This document shows, piece by piece, positions 34,110-42,065 of a DNA stretch of 50,307 nt. The DNA is from Treponema sp. (GTDB lineage: Bacteria > Spirochaetota > Spirochaetia > Treponematales > Breznakiellaceae), in contig JAISAE010000009.1 of the NCBI GenBank assembly GCA_031266875.1, positions 1 through 50,307 of the forward strand, written 5' to 3'. Under the pieces are notes generated by a model that worked only from the letters and a program-made list of their open reading frames with translations, ran no database searches and was not told the DNA's origin. The position numbers and the translations under genes are program-made. Position 1 is the stretch's first letter. Every line of letters begins with the position of its first letter.

Positions 34110-34514
34110 GCAGACTCCTCTTATCTAACACGAGTAACGCTGCGTCAACGCCCAAAGATAGCAGCTTTAAAACAGCGGCTTTATGAATACCTTAAATTGA
34201 AAACCGTGTCTAGGCTTCCAGAGACCCCTTTTAACGATTGCCACAACGTTACAGTGAACATTCACGGCTCCACTCTGATTGATTCAGGAGGATTACACTA
34301 GATATTTACACCCTTCGTCCACTAGACGGTGGTGGTATAGTCAATGGCATACTGATCCATGACATTATAGCATGGCTGACACCAGATAGCCATAGTATAG
34401 ATGATAGCGCACAGGTCTCTGCTACCACGACTAACATAGTGATATGACATATTGACAATATTAAAAATAGATTGATAATCAATATAAATAAGAAGAGTAA
34501 GTAAGGAGGCTATT
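34110..34514. other. Intergenic region with promoter near its right end
   Basis: 405 bp. A plus-strand frame ending at 34301 looks like a gene remnant (LRQRPKIAALKQRLYEYLKLK) but has no start signal or recognised family. The right 70 bp hold the promoter of the HU/DUF4469 gene. Confidence 0.4.
34452..34479 (+). promoter_or_regulatory. Promoter of the HU/DUF4469 gene
   Basis: TTGACA (34452-34457) and GATAAT (34474-34479) are separated by 16 bp. AAGGAGG (34503-34509) follows before the ATG at 34515. A strong sigma70-type arrangement in AT-rich sequence. Confidence 0.6.
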
Positions 34515-35261
34515 ATGGCAGGATTAGAAGAAGTGCGGAATGTGCTACATGTTATCAGAGCAAGGCTGTATCACAATTATCTGGAATACGGGGGCAAGTT
34601 TATTGCCCACACGAAAACTGACAAGACCCTGAATGTGAATCAGATTTGCGCGGAAGCTGTTACGCGAGGTGGATCAAGTCTGAACTACGACACCATGGTG
34701 GACGCGGTGAACGCTTATTTTGATGAAGCGTTCTACCAGCTTGCGGACGGGTTCAGCGTGGAAAATGACTACTTTTCAATACACCCTAAGATAGGCGGTA
34801 CATTTGATCACACAGACGCCAAGCCAGACAAGAAGAAGAACCCAGTTGAGTTTACATTCCGTAAACGTCAGAAGCTGCGGGATATTATCTCCCGCATTAC
34901 GGTAGAGATCGAGGATGTAGTGGAGAATTTGGCATACATCGCGGAAGTGTTGGACGTGGCCAGCGGTACGGTGGATGAACGTCTCACTTCAGGGAGTGTG
35001 CTTACGGTACTGGGAAGACGCATCAAGATAACTGGAAACGATCCATCATGCGGCTTATACCTAGTGAATGTAGCAGACGGCTCGACCATCAAGGTAATAG
35101 GGAATCTGGTAGACAACCAGCGTAACCGCATATCCACACAGTTACCAGTCTTAGCACCCGGAACTTACCGTATACGGATACTCACACAGTTTTCTGGTGG
35201 AGGGACGTTCTTAAAAGAACCCCATCACATAGATTCCATGGTTGATCTAGCCGTTTCCTAA
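34515..35261 (+). CDS. HU-like DNA-binding / DUF4469 protein
   Basis: In this 248-residue protein, the first 120 residues fit the HU/IHF-like domain seen in DUF4469 proteins (YHNYLEYGGKFIAHTKTDKTLNVNQICAEAVTRGGSS... IHPKIGGTFDH). The C-terminal 100 form the immunoglobulin-like DUF4469 domain (LTSGSVLTVLGRRIKITGNDPSCGLYLVN... LAPGTYRIRILTQFSGGG). Members are abundant in Bacteroidetes and treponemes. DNA binding is likely but unproven. The gene has a strong promoter and ribosome binding site and is followed 17 bp later by the palindromic array at 35278. Confidence 0.75.
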   Translation: MAGLEEVRNVLHVIRARLYHNYLEYGGKFIAHTKTDKTLNVNQICAEAVTRGGSSLNYDTMVDAVNAYFDEAFYQLADGFSVENDYFSIHPKIGGTFDHTDAKPDKKKNPVEFTFRKRQKLRDIISRITVEIEDVVENLAYIAEVLDVASGTVDERLTSGSVLTVLGRRIKITGNDPSCGLYLVNVADGSTIKVIGNLVDNQRNRISTQLPVLAPGTYRIRILTQFSGGGTFLKEPHHIDSMVDLAVS

Positions 35262-35277
35262 CACTCCGCATCCAGTT

Positions 35278-35549
35278 CCACCCATCTCCCACTAGTGGGA
35301 TCATTTAGCTCCCACCTACGGGATCACCCATCTCCCACTAGTGGGATCACTTAGCTCCCACCTACGGGATCACCCATCTCCCACTAGTGGGATCACTTAG
35401 CTCCCACCTACGGGATCACCCATCTCCCACTAATGGATTACCTAGCTCCTACCTACGGGATCACCCATCTCCCACTAATGGATTACCTAGCTCCTACTTA
35501 TAGGATCGCTTAGCTCCTACCAGTAGGATTACCTAGCTCCCATAGATGG
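35278..35549. repeat. 23-bp tandem palindromic array (CTCCCAC core), array 3
   Basis: About 12 units. The left half alternates two forms, CTCCCACTAGTGGGAT and CTCCCACCTACGGGAT, in strict order. On the right the arms drift together, for example TCCTAC-CA-GTAGGA at 35515-35528. Same orientation as array 1. It begins directly behind the HU/DUF4469 stop codon. Confidence 0.9.
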
Positions 35550-36155
35550 TTTTTATAATTTATTGCTATACTTACTATTTATTGTATCTATTCATATTCA
35601 CATCACGGTTAGGAAGAAGTGTTATTCTATAGTAATAACAATCATATATATTAAACACAGTTATTTAAGTATATGAAAATTTCACTGTTATTTCAATGTC
35701 TAACGACTATGGTTTCCTTACTGCTTTCTTCTATAGTTACCCATCATCTATGATACTAACTATCTTACCTCAACAATCATAACTATGCCACGTAAGCGAT
35801 CAAGTTCTATGCTATTTTTATGTAAATAGTATTTCTCATGACGCACTAATGAAAAAAAGGTGTTCGATAGAGGTGATGAAGAGGACGCAGTTAAGAGAGG
35901 CTAGGGGCTTTGCATCAAGTAACTAATAATCTTATCAGTAGGGTTATAAAGCCTAGTTATAAGCATGAGGTTTACCATGCTGTTGATAAGCGATAACATA
36001 TTTATAAGACCATGCTTTACCACTAGACATTGATATGACCACAAAGTACATTGTCATTACAGGGTGAATTAAGCTTAATACTGCTATCTATTTTTAGGCT
36101 GCACTGCTTATTCACCTTGCTAGGTGCCACTATAAAGTGTGGCTTGAGGAAAACC
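35550..36155. other. AT-rich intergenic region, no gene seen
   Basis: About 600 bp of AT-rich sequence with no supported ORF. It contains ordinary-looking TATAAT-like segments and leads into the OppF-like gene. GAGG lies six bases before the ATG at 36156. Confidence 0.5.
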
Positions 36156-37100
36156 ATGTTAGAATTGAGGTCGCTCAAAAAGTATTTTTCAGTAGGACGG
36201 ACACTGTTACGCGCTGTTGATAATGTATCACTGACCATTGGTAACAATGAGATTCTTGGCGTTGTTGGCGAAAGTGGCTGTGGTAAATCCACGCTTGGTA
36301 GGCTGGCGCTCCGGCTCATTGAGCCGACAGAAGGGAGCGTTGTATTTAAGGGAACTGACCTAACGCGCCTGCGCCGCCACGAACTGTTGTCGGTGCGGCA
36401 GCATATACAGATGGTATTTCAGAACCCTTTTGCATCGTTTAACCCCAAGTTACGCATTATTGCTTCCCTCACTGAAGTCTGTCGCTATTATGGCATGGAT
36501 ATAACAGCGGCACATGACAAGATTAGGCAGCTTATAGCTGATATTGGGCTTTCAGAAGATATGCTTCCCCGTTATCCTCGTGAGCTCTCTGGAGGTCAGC
36601 TCCAACGTCTCGCTATTGCCCGCGCCCTGCTGTCCGACCCTGAACTCATCATTGCTGATGAGCCAGTCTCGGCCCTTGATGTCTCAGTACAAGCGCAGTT
36701 ACTCAATCTTTTTGCCTTGCTCCGCGTTAGCCGACGCCGTGAAGGACGCAATCTATCAATGCTTTTCATCTCCCATGACATGAGTGTCATTGAATATCTC
36801 TGCGACCGTGTTGCTGTAATGTATCTTGGCAAGCTGGTAGAAGTTGCACCCAGTACCGTACTTTTTCGTGATACCGCGCACCCTTATACCAAAGCCCTCA
36901 TCGCCGCTGCCCCACGCTTGGACAAGCCACGCTCCGGTACTACTGCGCTACGGGGTGAAGCTATGAATCCCGCTGCTGACAATGCGACAGGCTGTGTCTT
37001 TGCGTCTCGCTGCTCCCGCGCTGTCATACAATGCCGCACTGAGGTTCCCACGCTTCACGAGTTTAGCACTGGACACACAGTCGCCTGCCATGCGCTTTGA
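36156..37100 (+). CDS. Oligopeptide/dipeptide ABC transporter ATPase (OppF/DppF type)
   Basis: The 314-residue ATPase has Walker A GESGCGKST, Q-loop VFQNPFASFNPK, signature LSGGQLQR and Walker B LIIADEPVSALDVSVQAQ. Switch His SHDMSV and the C-terminal OppF-type Cys-rich zone CVFASRCSRAVIQC...TVACHAL, typical of peptide/nickel ATPases, complete the picture. The ATG at 36156, with GAGGAAAACC upstream, is preferred over the longer frame from 36051. No Opp permeases or OppD are adjacent, so it is an orphan here and may serve a distant transporter or be a leftover. Confidence 0.85.
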   Translation: MLELRSLKKYFSVGRTLLRAVDNVSLTIGNNEILGVVGESGCGKSTLGRLALRLIEPTEGSVVFKGTDLTRLRRHELLSVRQHIQMVFQNPFASFNPKLRIIASLTEVCRYYGMDITAAHDKIRQLIADIGLSEDMLPRYPRELSGGQLQRLAIARALLSDPELIIADEPVSALDVSVQAQLLNLFALLRVSRRREGRNLSMLFISHDMSVIEYLCDRVAVMYLGKLVEVAPSTVLFRDTAHPYTKALIAAAPRLDKPRSGTTALRGEAMNPAADNATGCVFASRCSRAVIQCRTEVPTLHEFSTGHTVACHAL

Positions 37101-37532
37101 CAAGTCTCCATACCTAAAGGCAGAGGATTCGCAGTTCGTCTAATAGTGGTATTTTAGACGATTACAATAAGAATCAGGCATTGAAAGGCTAAGGACGAAA
37201 GTTTTTATTTTATTTTTATGTTTATCTAAAGGTTAGAGGATCGAATCCTTTCAGGCTTAAAATATAGCTTGTTGTAATATAAGTAATTATGTCTGTATCT
37301 CTGTGGATCAGACATCCATCACACTCTTGTACGTAGCAAAATAATAGGAACCGCTCTCACATGAGCGAAAGCGAGGAGAAAGACTATTGGATAGTCGAGG
37401 CGATGTACCTGCTGTTTTCTTGGCACTGCACAACTTTCGCCTTACACGAATTAAGGCTAAGGGAATTAAATCTTGACCGCTAGAATGCTACTACAAATGG
37501 TTATTATGATTATTATTACTGGCACGACAGAT
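37101..37532. other. Intergenic region with possible 40-codon ORF
   Basis: About 430 bp. A small plus-strand ORF runs 37361-37483 (40 residues, begins MSESEEKDYWIVEAMYLLFS) with AGGA ten bases upstream. I do not recognise it and hold it at low confidence. AGAGGATCGAATCCTTT near 37236 resembles a tRNA T-arm but no tRNA can be completed around it. Confidence 0.3.
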
Positions 37533-37571
37533 GAAAAAATAACAACTTCTTGTTTTACAAGAAGTTGTTAT
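37533..37571 (-). terminator. Intrinsic terminator after tRNA-Val
   Basis: ATAACAACTTCTTGT (37539-37553) and its perfect complement (37557-37571) form a 15-bp stem with a 3-nt loop. Read on the minus strand it is followed by TTTTTT. It lies directly behind the tRNA-Val 3' end. Confidence 0.85.
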
Positions 37572-37573
37572 CA

Positions 37574-37647
37574 TGGGCGATACAGGACTTGAACCTGTGA
37601 CCCCTAGCATGTCAAGCTAGTGCTCTCACCAACTGAGCTAACCGCCC
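37574..37647 (-). tRNA. tRNA-Val (GAC)
   Basis: The minus strand folds as a complete 74-nt tRNA: acceptor GGGCGGT / ATCGCCC, D-arm GCTC...GAGC, anticodon stem CTAGC/GCTAG with loop TTGACAT (anticodon GAC) and T-arm AGGTTCAAGTCCT. CCA is not encoded. Just upstream of the 5' end ACCGCCCG can pair with the acceptor strand CGGGCGGT-like sequence, forming a competing hairpin in the precursor. Confidence 0.93.
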
Positions 37648-37696
37648 TTAACGGGCGGTTCTGCCACCCGAATTTTTTCTACTCTACCAGAAACAC

Positions 37697-37739
37697 GCAA
37701 ATCTTGTCAAGTGCTTACAGAGGAGACGACAAGATTTGC
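37697..37739 (-). terminator. 12-bp inverted repeat after cheX
   Basis: GCAAATCTTGTC (37697-37708) and GACAAGATTTGC (37728-37739) are perfect complements around a 19-nt loop. It sits directly behind the cheX stop codon. The T-tract after it is weak, so it may be an inefficient terminator or an mRNA-stabilising hairpin before tRNA-Val. Confidence 0.55.
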
Positions 37740-37748
37740 ATGAAAAAT

Positions 37749-38219
37749 TTACGTCCGCTCGCGGATGGCAACGTTCACCTCAAGTCTGCCGTTTCCGTCC
37801 AGTTCCATAGGAACAACAAGTGCCTCAACCTTGATGTTGGTCGATACTGCCATGTGTTCACCAGTGAAAAGAGTAGGCGGGGTAAGGTCAAATTTGAAAC
37901 CTAAGCCACCGAGCTTGGTAACCGCCCGCGCAGTGATCATGTTGGCAAGCTCCTGAATGGTGTCTTTGGCCATTTCGTCAAAAATGGTGAATGTTGCACC
38001 GTTCATAACGCCCGCAATAAAGAGAGCGGTCTCTTGACTCATATCAAAAAGTACCCGCCCCTGAACATCACCGGCAAGACCAACCATGGCCGCAACACCT
38101 TGAATCTGCATACTGGTGTTCTTGAGCTTCAGATCACCCCGTTTGATGTCTATATTAAGGACCTCTTTCAGTACGTTAAACGTGGACTCAACAAAAGGAT
38201 TAATATACTCAACTCTCAT
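37749..38219 (-). CDS. cheX: CheX chemotaxis phosphatase
   Basis: The 156-residue protein matches the CheX family: MRVEYINPFVESTFNVLKEV at the start, then GVAAMVGLAGDVQGRVLFDMS. The helix FDEMAKDTIQELANMITARA carries the Glu-x-x-Asn catalytic motif (ELAN). It dephosphorylates CheY-P in the cytoplasm, and spirochaetes use it in place of CheZ. It follows the CheW-CheR gene by 15 bp. A cheY gene would be expected next but is absent. Confidence 0.92.
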   Translation of the reverse strand: MRVEYINPFVESTFNVLKEVLNIDIKRGDLKLKNTSMQIQGVAAMVGLAGDVQGRVLFDMSQETALFIAGVMNGATFTIFDEMAKDTIQELANMITARAVTKLGGLGFKFDLTPPTLFTGEHMAVSTNIKVEALVVPMELDGNGRLEVNVAIRERT

Positions 38220-38234
38220 AACTCCTCCAAATTA

Positions 38235-39578
38235 TTATTCATTCCGTATAAACACGGAAACAGTCTCATTTCCGATGGCCTGCCACTTGTCCCCAAACAA
38301 TACCTCGTTGCTTCCAAGTATCACAGCACCCCGCTTCTTGAGTTTCTCGAAAAACTCGTTTGCCATTGCTTCCTGCGACACTACCGGAAAGAACGATAGC
38401 ACATCTCTCACCAAGATCATATCCAGCGCAGGCAGGGTATTGACGTTCAGCACATCGTGATACTCAAAAACAATCGCATCCTTGATGGCCTGATTGAAGC
38501 TATAACCGTTACGCCCCTTGACCACGAATGACCGGCAGTATTCTGGCACTTCTTCAAGCTCATAAATCATGTTGGGGGCATTCGATATCGCCATAATGTC
38601 GCTATCGTTAGACCAGATTTTAATATGCCCATCAGGATAACGCATCTTGAGTATACACATAAACGAAAAGGTTTCATAGCCCTTTCCGCACCCGATGTTC
38701 CACACCTGAATGTTGTTCGAACTGAGATCAGGGAGCATGTTACGTATCTGATAAGCATAGTCAGCAGGCCAGAACTTCCCTGTACCCGGAGAATAGAACG
38801 TTGAGAGGTACTCCTCAGCTTCGCCAACATTTTTAAGCTGTAATTCCGACTCGCTTCGAGTGGCGCTCCAGTCAGCGAAACGCTTCCGTAGCCAAGTCTC
38901 GTTAAGTGGACTCACAGCAAACTGTTTAAGGGCGAGCAGGCTTTCTTTAATAAAGCCAATAGCCGAGTCCGCCATAGCTGCCAGTTTTTCCCGCGCTTCT
39001 TCAGGAGTGGGTGGCGGCGGCACATAGTAGGTATCGCCGGAACTTTCCTGTATCGCGGCACGAGGTTTCTGCTTCTCTTCCTCGTTCTGGCTAAAGATAC
39101 GAAGCACATCAAGGATGACGTAGAGTTCACCCTGCTTCTCCACCACGCCACGAATGTACTTGGCGTTAATGTCGCCGAAAATGGGATGAGGCGGCTGTAT
39201 GGTCTCGCTGTTGATAGCCACCACTTTATCAATCTTGTCAACGATGGTACCGTAGACACGATCCTTAATGTGGAGAATAAGCATATTCTCCTGTCCGTCC
39301 CGCTTCTTCTCAACCGCCATATGGAAGAAGACCCTCAAATCCACTATCGGGATGATGTCACCACGCAGGTTATACACACCCCTCACAAATGATGCCGTGT
39401 TGGGCACATAGGTAAACTTATCTGCCCTAGCGATCTCTTTCATATTCATGATGTCGACGCCATAGTCTTTCCCTGCAAGCGAGAAAGTAACCATCTTGAA
39501 GTCAGCCGTATCAACCCGTTCCTTCTGTTCCTGAAGATCCGCGTTTAAGGTCGCCAAATCTTTTATCACCGCTGCCAC
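38235..39578 (-). CDS. CheW-CheR-like fusion protein
   Basis: This is a 447-residue two-domain protein. Residues 25-170 form a CheW domain (FKMVTFSLAGKDYGVDIMNMKEI, VRGVYNLRGDIIPIVDL). After a Pro-rich linker (YYVPPPPTPEEA), residues 200-447 resemble a CheR methyltransferase (IQVWNIGCGKGYETFSFMC, MILVRDVLSFFP). The CheR part lacks the canonical GCSTGEE motif, having GCGKGYE instead, so methyltransferase activity is doubtful. Such CheW-CheR-like hybrids are known in Treponema and join the chemoreceptor array as structural components. GTG start; AGGAG lies about 15 bases upstream. Confidence 0.88.
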   Translation of the reverse strand: MAAVIKDLATLNADLQEQKERVDTADFKMVTFSLAGKDYGVDIMNMKEIARADKFTYVPNTASFVRGVYNLRGDIIPIVDLRVFFHMAVEKKRDGQENMLILHIKDRVYGTIVDKIDKVVAINSETIQPPHPIFGDINAKYIRGVVEKQGELYVILDVLRIFSQNEEEKQKPRAAIQESSGDTYYVPPPPTPEEAREKLAAMADSAIGFIKESLLALKQFAVSPLNETWLRKRFADWSATRSESELQLKNVGEAEEYLSTFYSPGTGKFWPADYAYQIRNMLPDLSSNNIQVWNIGCGKGYETFSFMCILKMRYPDGHIKIWSNDSDIMAISNAPNMIYELEEVPEYCRSFVVKGRNGYSFNQAIKDAIVFEYHDVLNVNTLPALDMILVRDVLSFFPVVSQEAMANEFFEKLKKRGAVILGSNEVLFGDKWQAIGNETVSVFIRNE

Positions 39579-39610
39579 TTTTTTGTTAACACTCCTTTTG
39601 CATGCATGAT

Positions 39611-42010
39611 TTACAGTATCGCCGCCTCACGAATCTGGCGTTGCTCAATTTCCTTGCGGAGACCAAGTTCCAATAGTTGCCCTACATCAATGATGAGGGA
39701 GACTGAACCATCGCCCAGAATCGACGCGCCGGCAATGCCCGGCGAGTTGGTGTACTGATCGCGTAAGGGTTTGATCACCACATCCTCCTCTCCAATGAGA
39801 CTATCCACCATGAAACCCATCTTCTTTTCGGCAGTTCCCACGATAACAATGAAGTTATACTCCTGTTGCTCCTGAGTCTTGATGCCAAAGAGCCGGTTGA
39901 GACGAAGCAGAGAGATCACATCGTTACGGATATTGAACACCTCGTAATTGTCAATCATTTTGATGTCTTCAGGCTTGAGTCTGAGACTCTCAATAACCGA
40001 AATGATGGGAATTGAATAGATTTCAGTGCCGACCCGTACAAGTAACCCCTGTATGATGGCAAGGGTCAAGGGCAGTTTAATAATAAACTTGGTTCCCTTG
40101 CCCCTTTCGGAACTGACCGTTACTGTGCCATTGAGCTTTTCGATTTGCCGACGCACCACATCAAGCCCCACACCACGTCCCGATATGTCCGTGACGGTCT
40201 TTGCCGTTGAAAAGCCTGGCTCAAAAATGAGGTTAAACGCCTCAACGTCAGTAAGCACCTTGTTCGGGTGAATCAGCCCGCGCTCGATCGCCTTAGCCTT
40301 GACCGCATCAACATCAATGCCTTTGCCGTCATCAGCGATTTCGATAACGATCATGTTTCCTTCATTGGCGGCCTTGAGGATCACTATGCCTTCTTCTGGC
40401 TTGCCGGCAGCCTTACGTTCATCCAACGACTCAATGCCGTGGTCAATGGAGTTACGCACCGAGTGCATGATAGGATCGAGCAGGTCTTCGATAACCGATT
40501 TATCAAGCTCCGTCTCCTCGCCTTCGATCACGAGGCTGATTTTTTTGTTCAGCGCCTTGGAAAGGTCGCGCACGAGACGAGGGAAGCGGCTGAATATCTG
40601 GCTGATGGGAACCATGCGAATACGCATGACACCTTCCTGCAACTCACCGGTGATACGCCCCAGGTTCTGTGCTGTTGAACGGAACTTACCCATGTTGGTC
40701 TTCATTGATGTTTCAAAGCCGTCAAACAGGCTAAAAATATCACCATAATCATCACTTATCTGTTTACGAATATCTTTTACAGAACGCCCGCCCTGAATAT
40801 CCTCAAGGTAAGTAGGTAGGCTGTCAAACAGCCCCTTAATCTTGTCGCGATAGGCCACCCCAAGTCCGTGTAGTTCGTTTATGAGGTCGGTGAACTGGTT
40901 ACTAATCTGGTTAAATGTAGCCTTGGTGATAACCGTTTCGGAGACGAGGTTGAGCAAGTCGTCAATGCGTTTTGAATCAACCCGCAGTATGGCGCCAGCT
41001 TCCTTGCCAGCCTTTTTCGCATCAGCCGAATCTTTAGGCAAAGCCCCCGCCTCAGCCGGTTTCGCCGAAGCCCCCGTACTTTTGGTTAGTGGCGTTTCAG
41101 CAGGTTGTGGAGCCGACGCGGCGACTGGCGGGGCTGCAACTTGCGCGATGGGAACTTTTTGTTCAACGTCTGGCGTTGTCGCTGAATCCGAAACGTCAAC
41201 AATATCGTTAATGTTTATAATCTCCGCTTCAAGTGTTATATCTGGTATGATCGCATGACGCTTAAGGTCTGCAAGCGGCTTACTGGAAGCGATGTAATAG
41301 TCAACGACAGGGAAGAAGTTATCATCAAACAAATCTTCAAAATCAGGGACCGTCTTGAGTATGGTACCATCGCTTTTGAGCGAAGCATACACCTGAATAC
41401 CACCAACAGTATTCATGAGTCCAGTTTCATCAAACTGTACCGAAAGACGATAGATTGGCTGGCCGCCTTCCACCGATTCCTTAAGTTCCAGCAATTCATA
41501 CTCGGAAAGCCCGCCTACGGATTTGACAGTGGGCGCGGGCTGTGCTACCTTCGGCGCGGGCGCAGGGGAAGCTTTCGGAGTCGACTTTGCTACGCCTTTT
41601 TTGCGACCCGCGTCCTCCGTCAAGAGCGCGGATAGGCGTCCTTCTATATCGCCGGTGTTCTCCTGATACACCGACCCATCCATGCGCGCCTGTAACATGG
41701 CTTTGATGATATCGATTGCCGCGAGAAGCGTATCAACCACATCCTCATTAACCTTAATTACGTCAGAACGAATGGCATCAAGCACATCCTCGACAAGGTG
41801 GGTGAAGTGGGACAGCTCCATCATTTCCACTGTGGCCGCCCCGCCCTTTAGGGTATGAGCCGCCCGGAATATCTCGTCAACCGCGTCGCGGTTACCCGCC
41901 TCGGTTTCCAGAACCAGAATGTTCTGTTCCAGCGTGTCAACCTGCATCTGAGCTTCACTAAAAAAATCTTTGAGAAGCTCCTCATTATTGGGATCAAGAT
42001 AGTCACTCAT
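39611..42010 (-). CDS. cheA: Chemotaxis histidine kinase CheA
   Basis: About 799 residues from the ATG at 42010. Domains in order: HPt with AHTLKGGAATV (phospho-accepting His), a long linker rich in Ala/Pro with a CheX/P2-like segment, and dimerisation helices (RVDSKRIDDLLNLVSETVI). A catalytic domain follows (MHSVRNSIDHGIES, ADDGKGID, GRGVGLDVV, GKGTKFIIKLPL), then a CheW-like regulatory domain (VGTEIYSIPIISVIESLRL). It phosphorylates CheY and CheB in response to receptors. A promoter sits so close upstream that the transcript may lack a leader. It heads the che cluster. Confidence 0.95.
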   Translation of the reverse strand: MSDYLDPNNEELLKDFFSEAQMQVDTLEQNILVLETEAGNRDAVDEIFRAAHTLKGGAATVEMMELSHFTHLVEDVLDAIRSDVIKVNEDVVDTLLAAIDIIKAMLQARMDGSVYQENTGDIEGRLSALLTEDAGRKKGVAKSTPKASPAPAPKVAQPAPTVKSVGGLSEYELLELKESVEGGQPIYRLSVQFDETGLMNTVGGIQVYASLKSDGTILKTVPDFEDLFDDNFFPVVDYYIASSKPLADLKRHAIIPDITLEAEIININDIVDVSDSATTPDVEQKVPIAQVAAPPVAASAPQPAETPLTKSTGASAKPAEAGALPKDSADAKKAGKEAGAILRVDSKRIDDLLNLVSETVITKATFNQISNQFTDLINELHGLGVAYRDKIKGLFDSLPTYLEDIQGGRSVKDIRKQISDDYGDIFSLFDGFETSMKTNMGKFRSTAQNLGRITGELQEGVMRIRMVPISQIFSRFPRLVRDLSKALNKKISLVIEGEETELDKSVIEDLLDPIMHSVRNSIDHGIESLDERKAAGKPEEGIVILKAANEGNMIVIEIADDGKGIDVDAVKAKAIERGLIHPNKVLTDVEAFNLIFEPGFSTAKTVTDISGRGVGLDVVRRQIEKLNGTVTVSSERGKGTKFIIKLPLTLAIIQGLLVRVGTEIYSIPIISVIESLRLKPEDIKMIDNYEVFNIRNDVISLLRLNRLFGIKTQEQQEYNFIVIVGTAEKKMGFMVDSLIGEEDVVIKPLRDQYTNSPGIAGASILGDGSVSLIIDVGQLLELGLRKEIEQRQIREAAIL

Positions 42011-42017
42011 ATCTACT

Positions 42018-42045
42018 ATTTTATGCACTCTACGGATTGAGTCAA
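42018..42045 (-). promoter_or_regulatory. Promoter of cheA, possibly leaderless
   Basis: On the minus strand TTGACT (42045-42040) and TAAAAT (42023-42018) are 16 bp apart. The expected start is near 42011, immediately at the ATG (42010). No Shine-Dalgarno precedes that ATG. Confidence 0.45.
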
Positions 42046-42065
42046 GTGGGTGTTGACCTATTTTG

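Noticed and set aside
37231-37262. tRNA or tRNA-derived attachment site
   Set aside because: Only a T-arm-like hairpin is seen. No acceptor, D-arm or anticodon arm can be built around it, and no integrase is present.
37361-37483. 40-codon ORF as a confident small protein
   Set aside because: The start signal is acceptable but there is no homology, context or composition support, so it is mentioned only in the gap entry.
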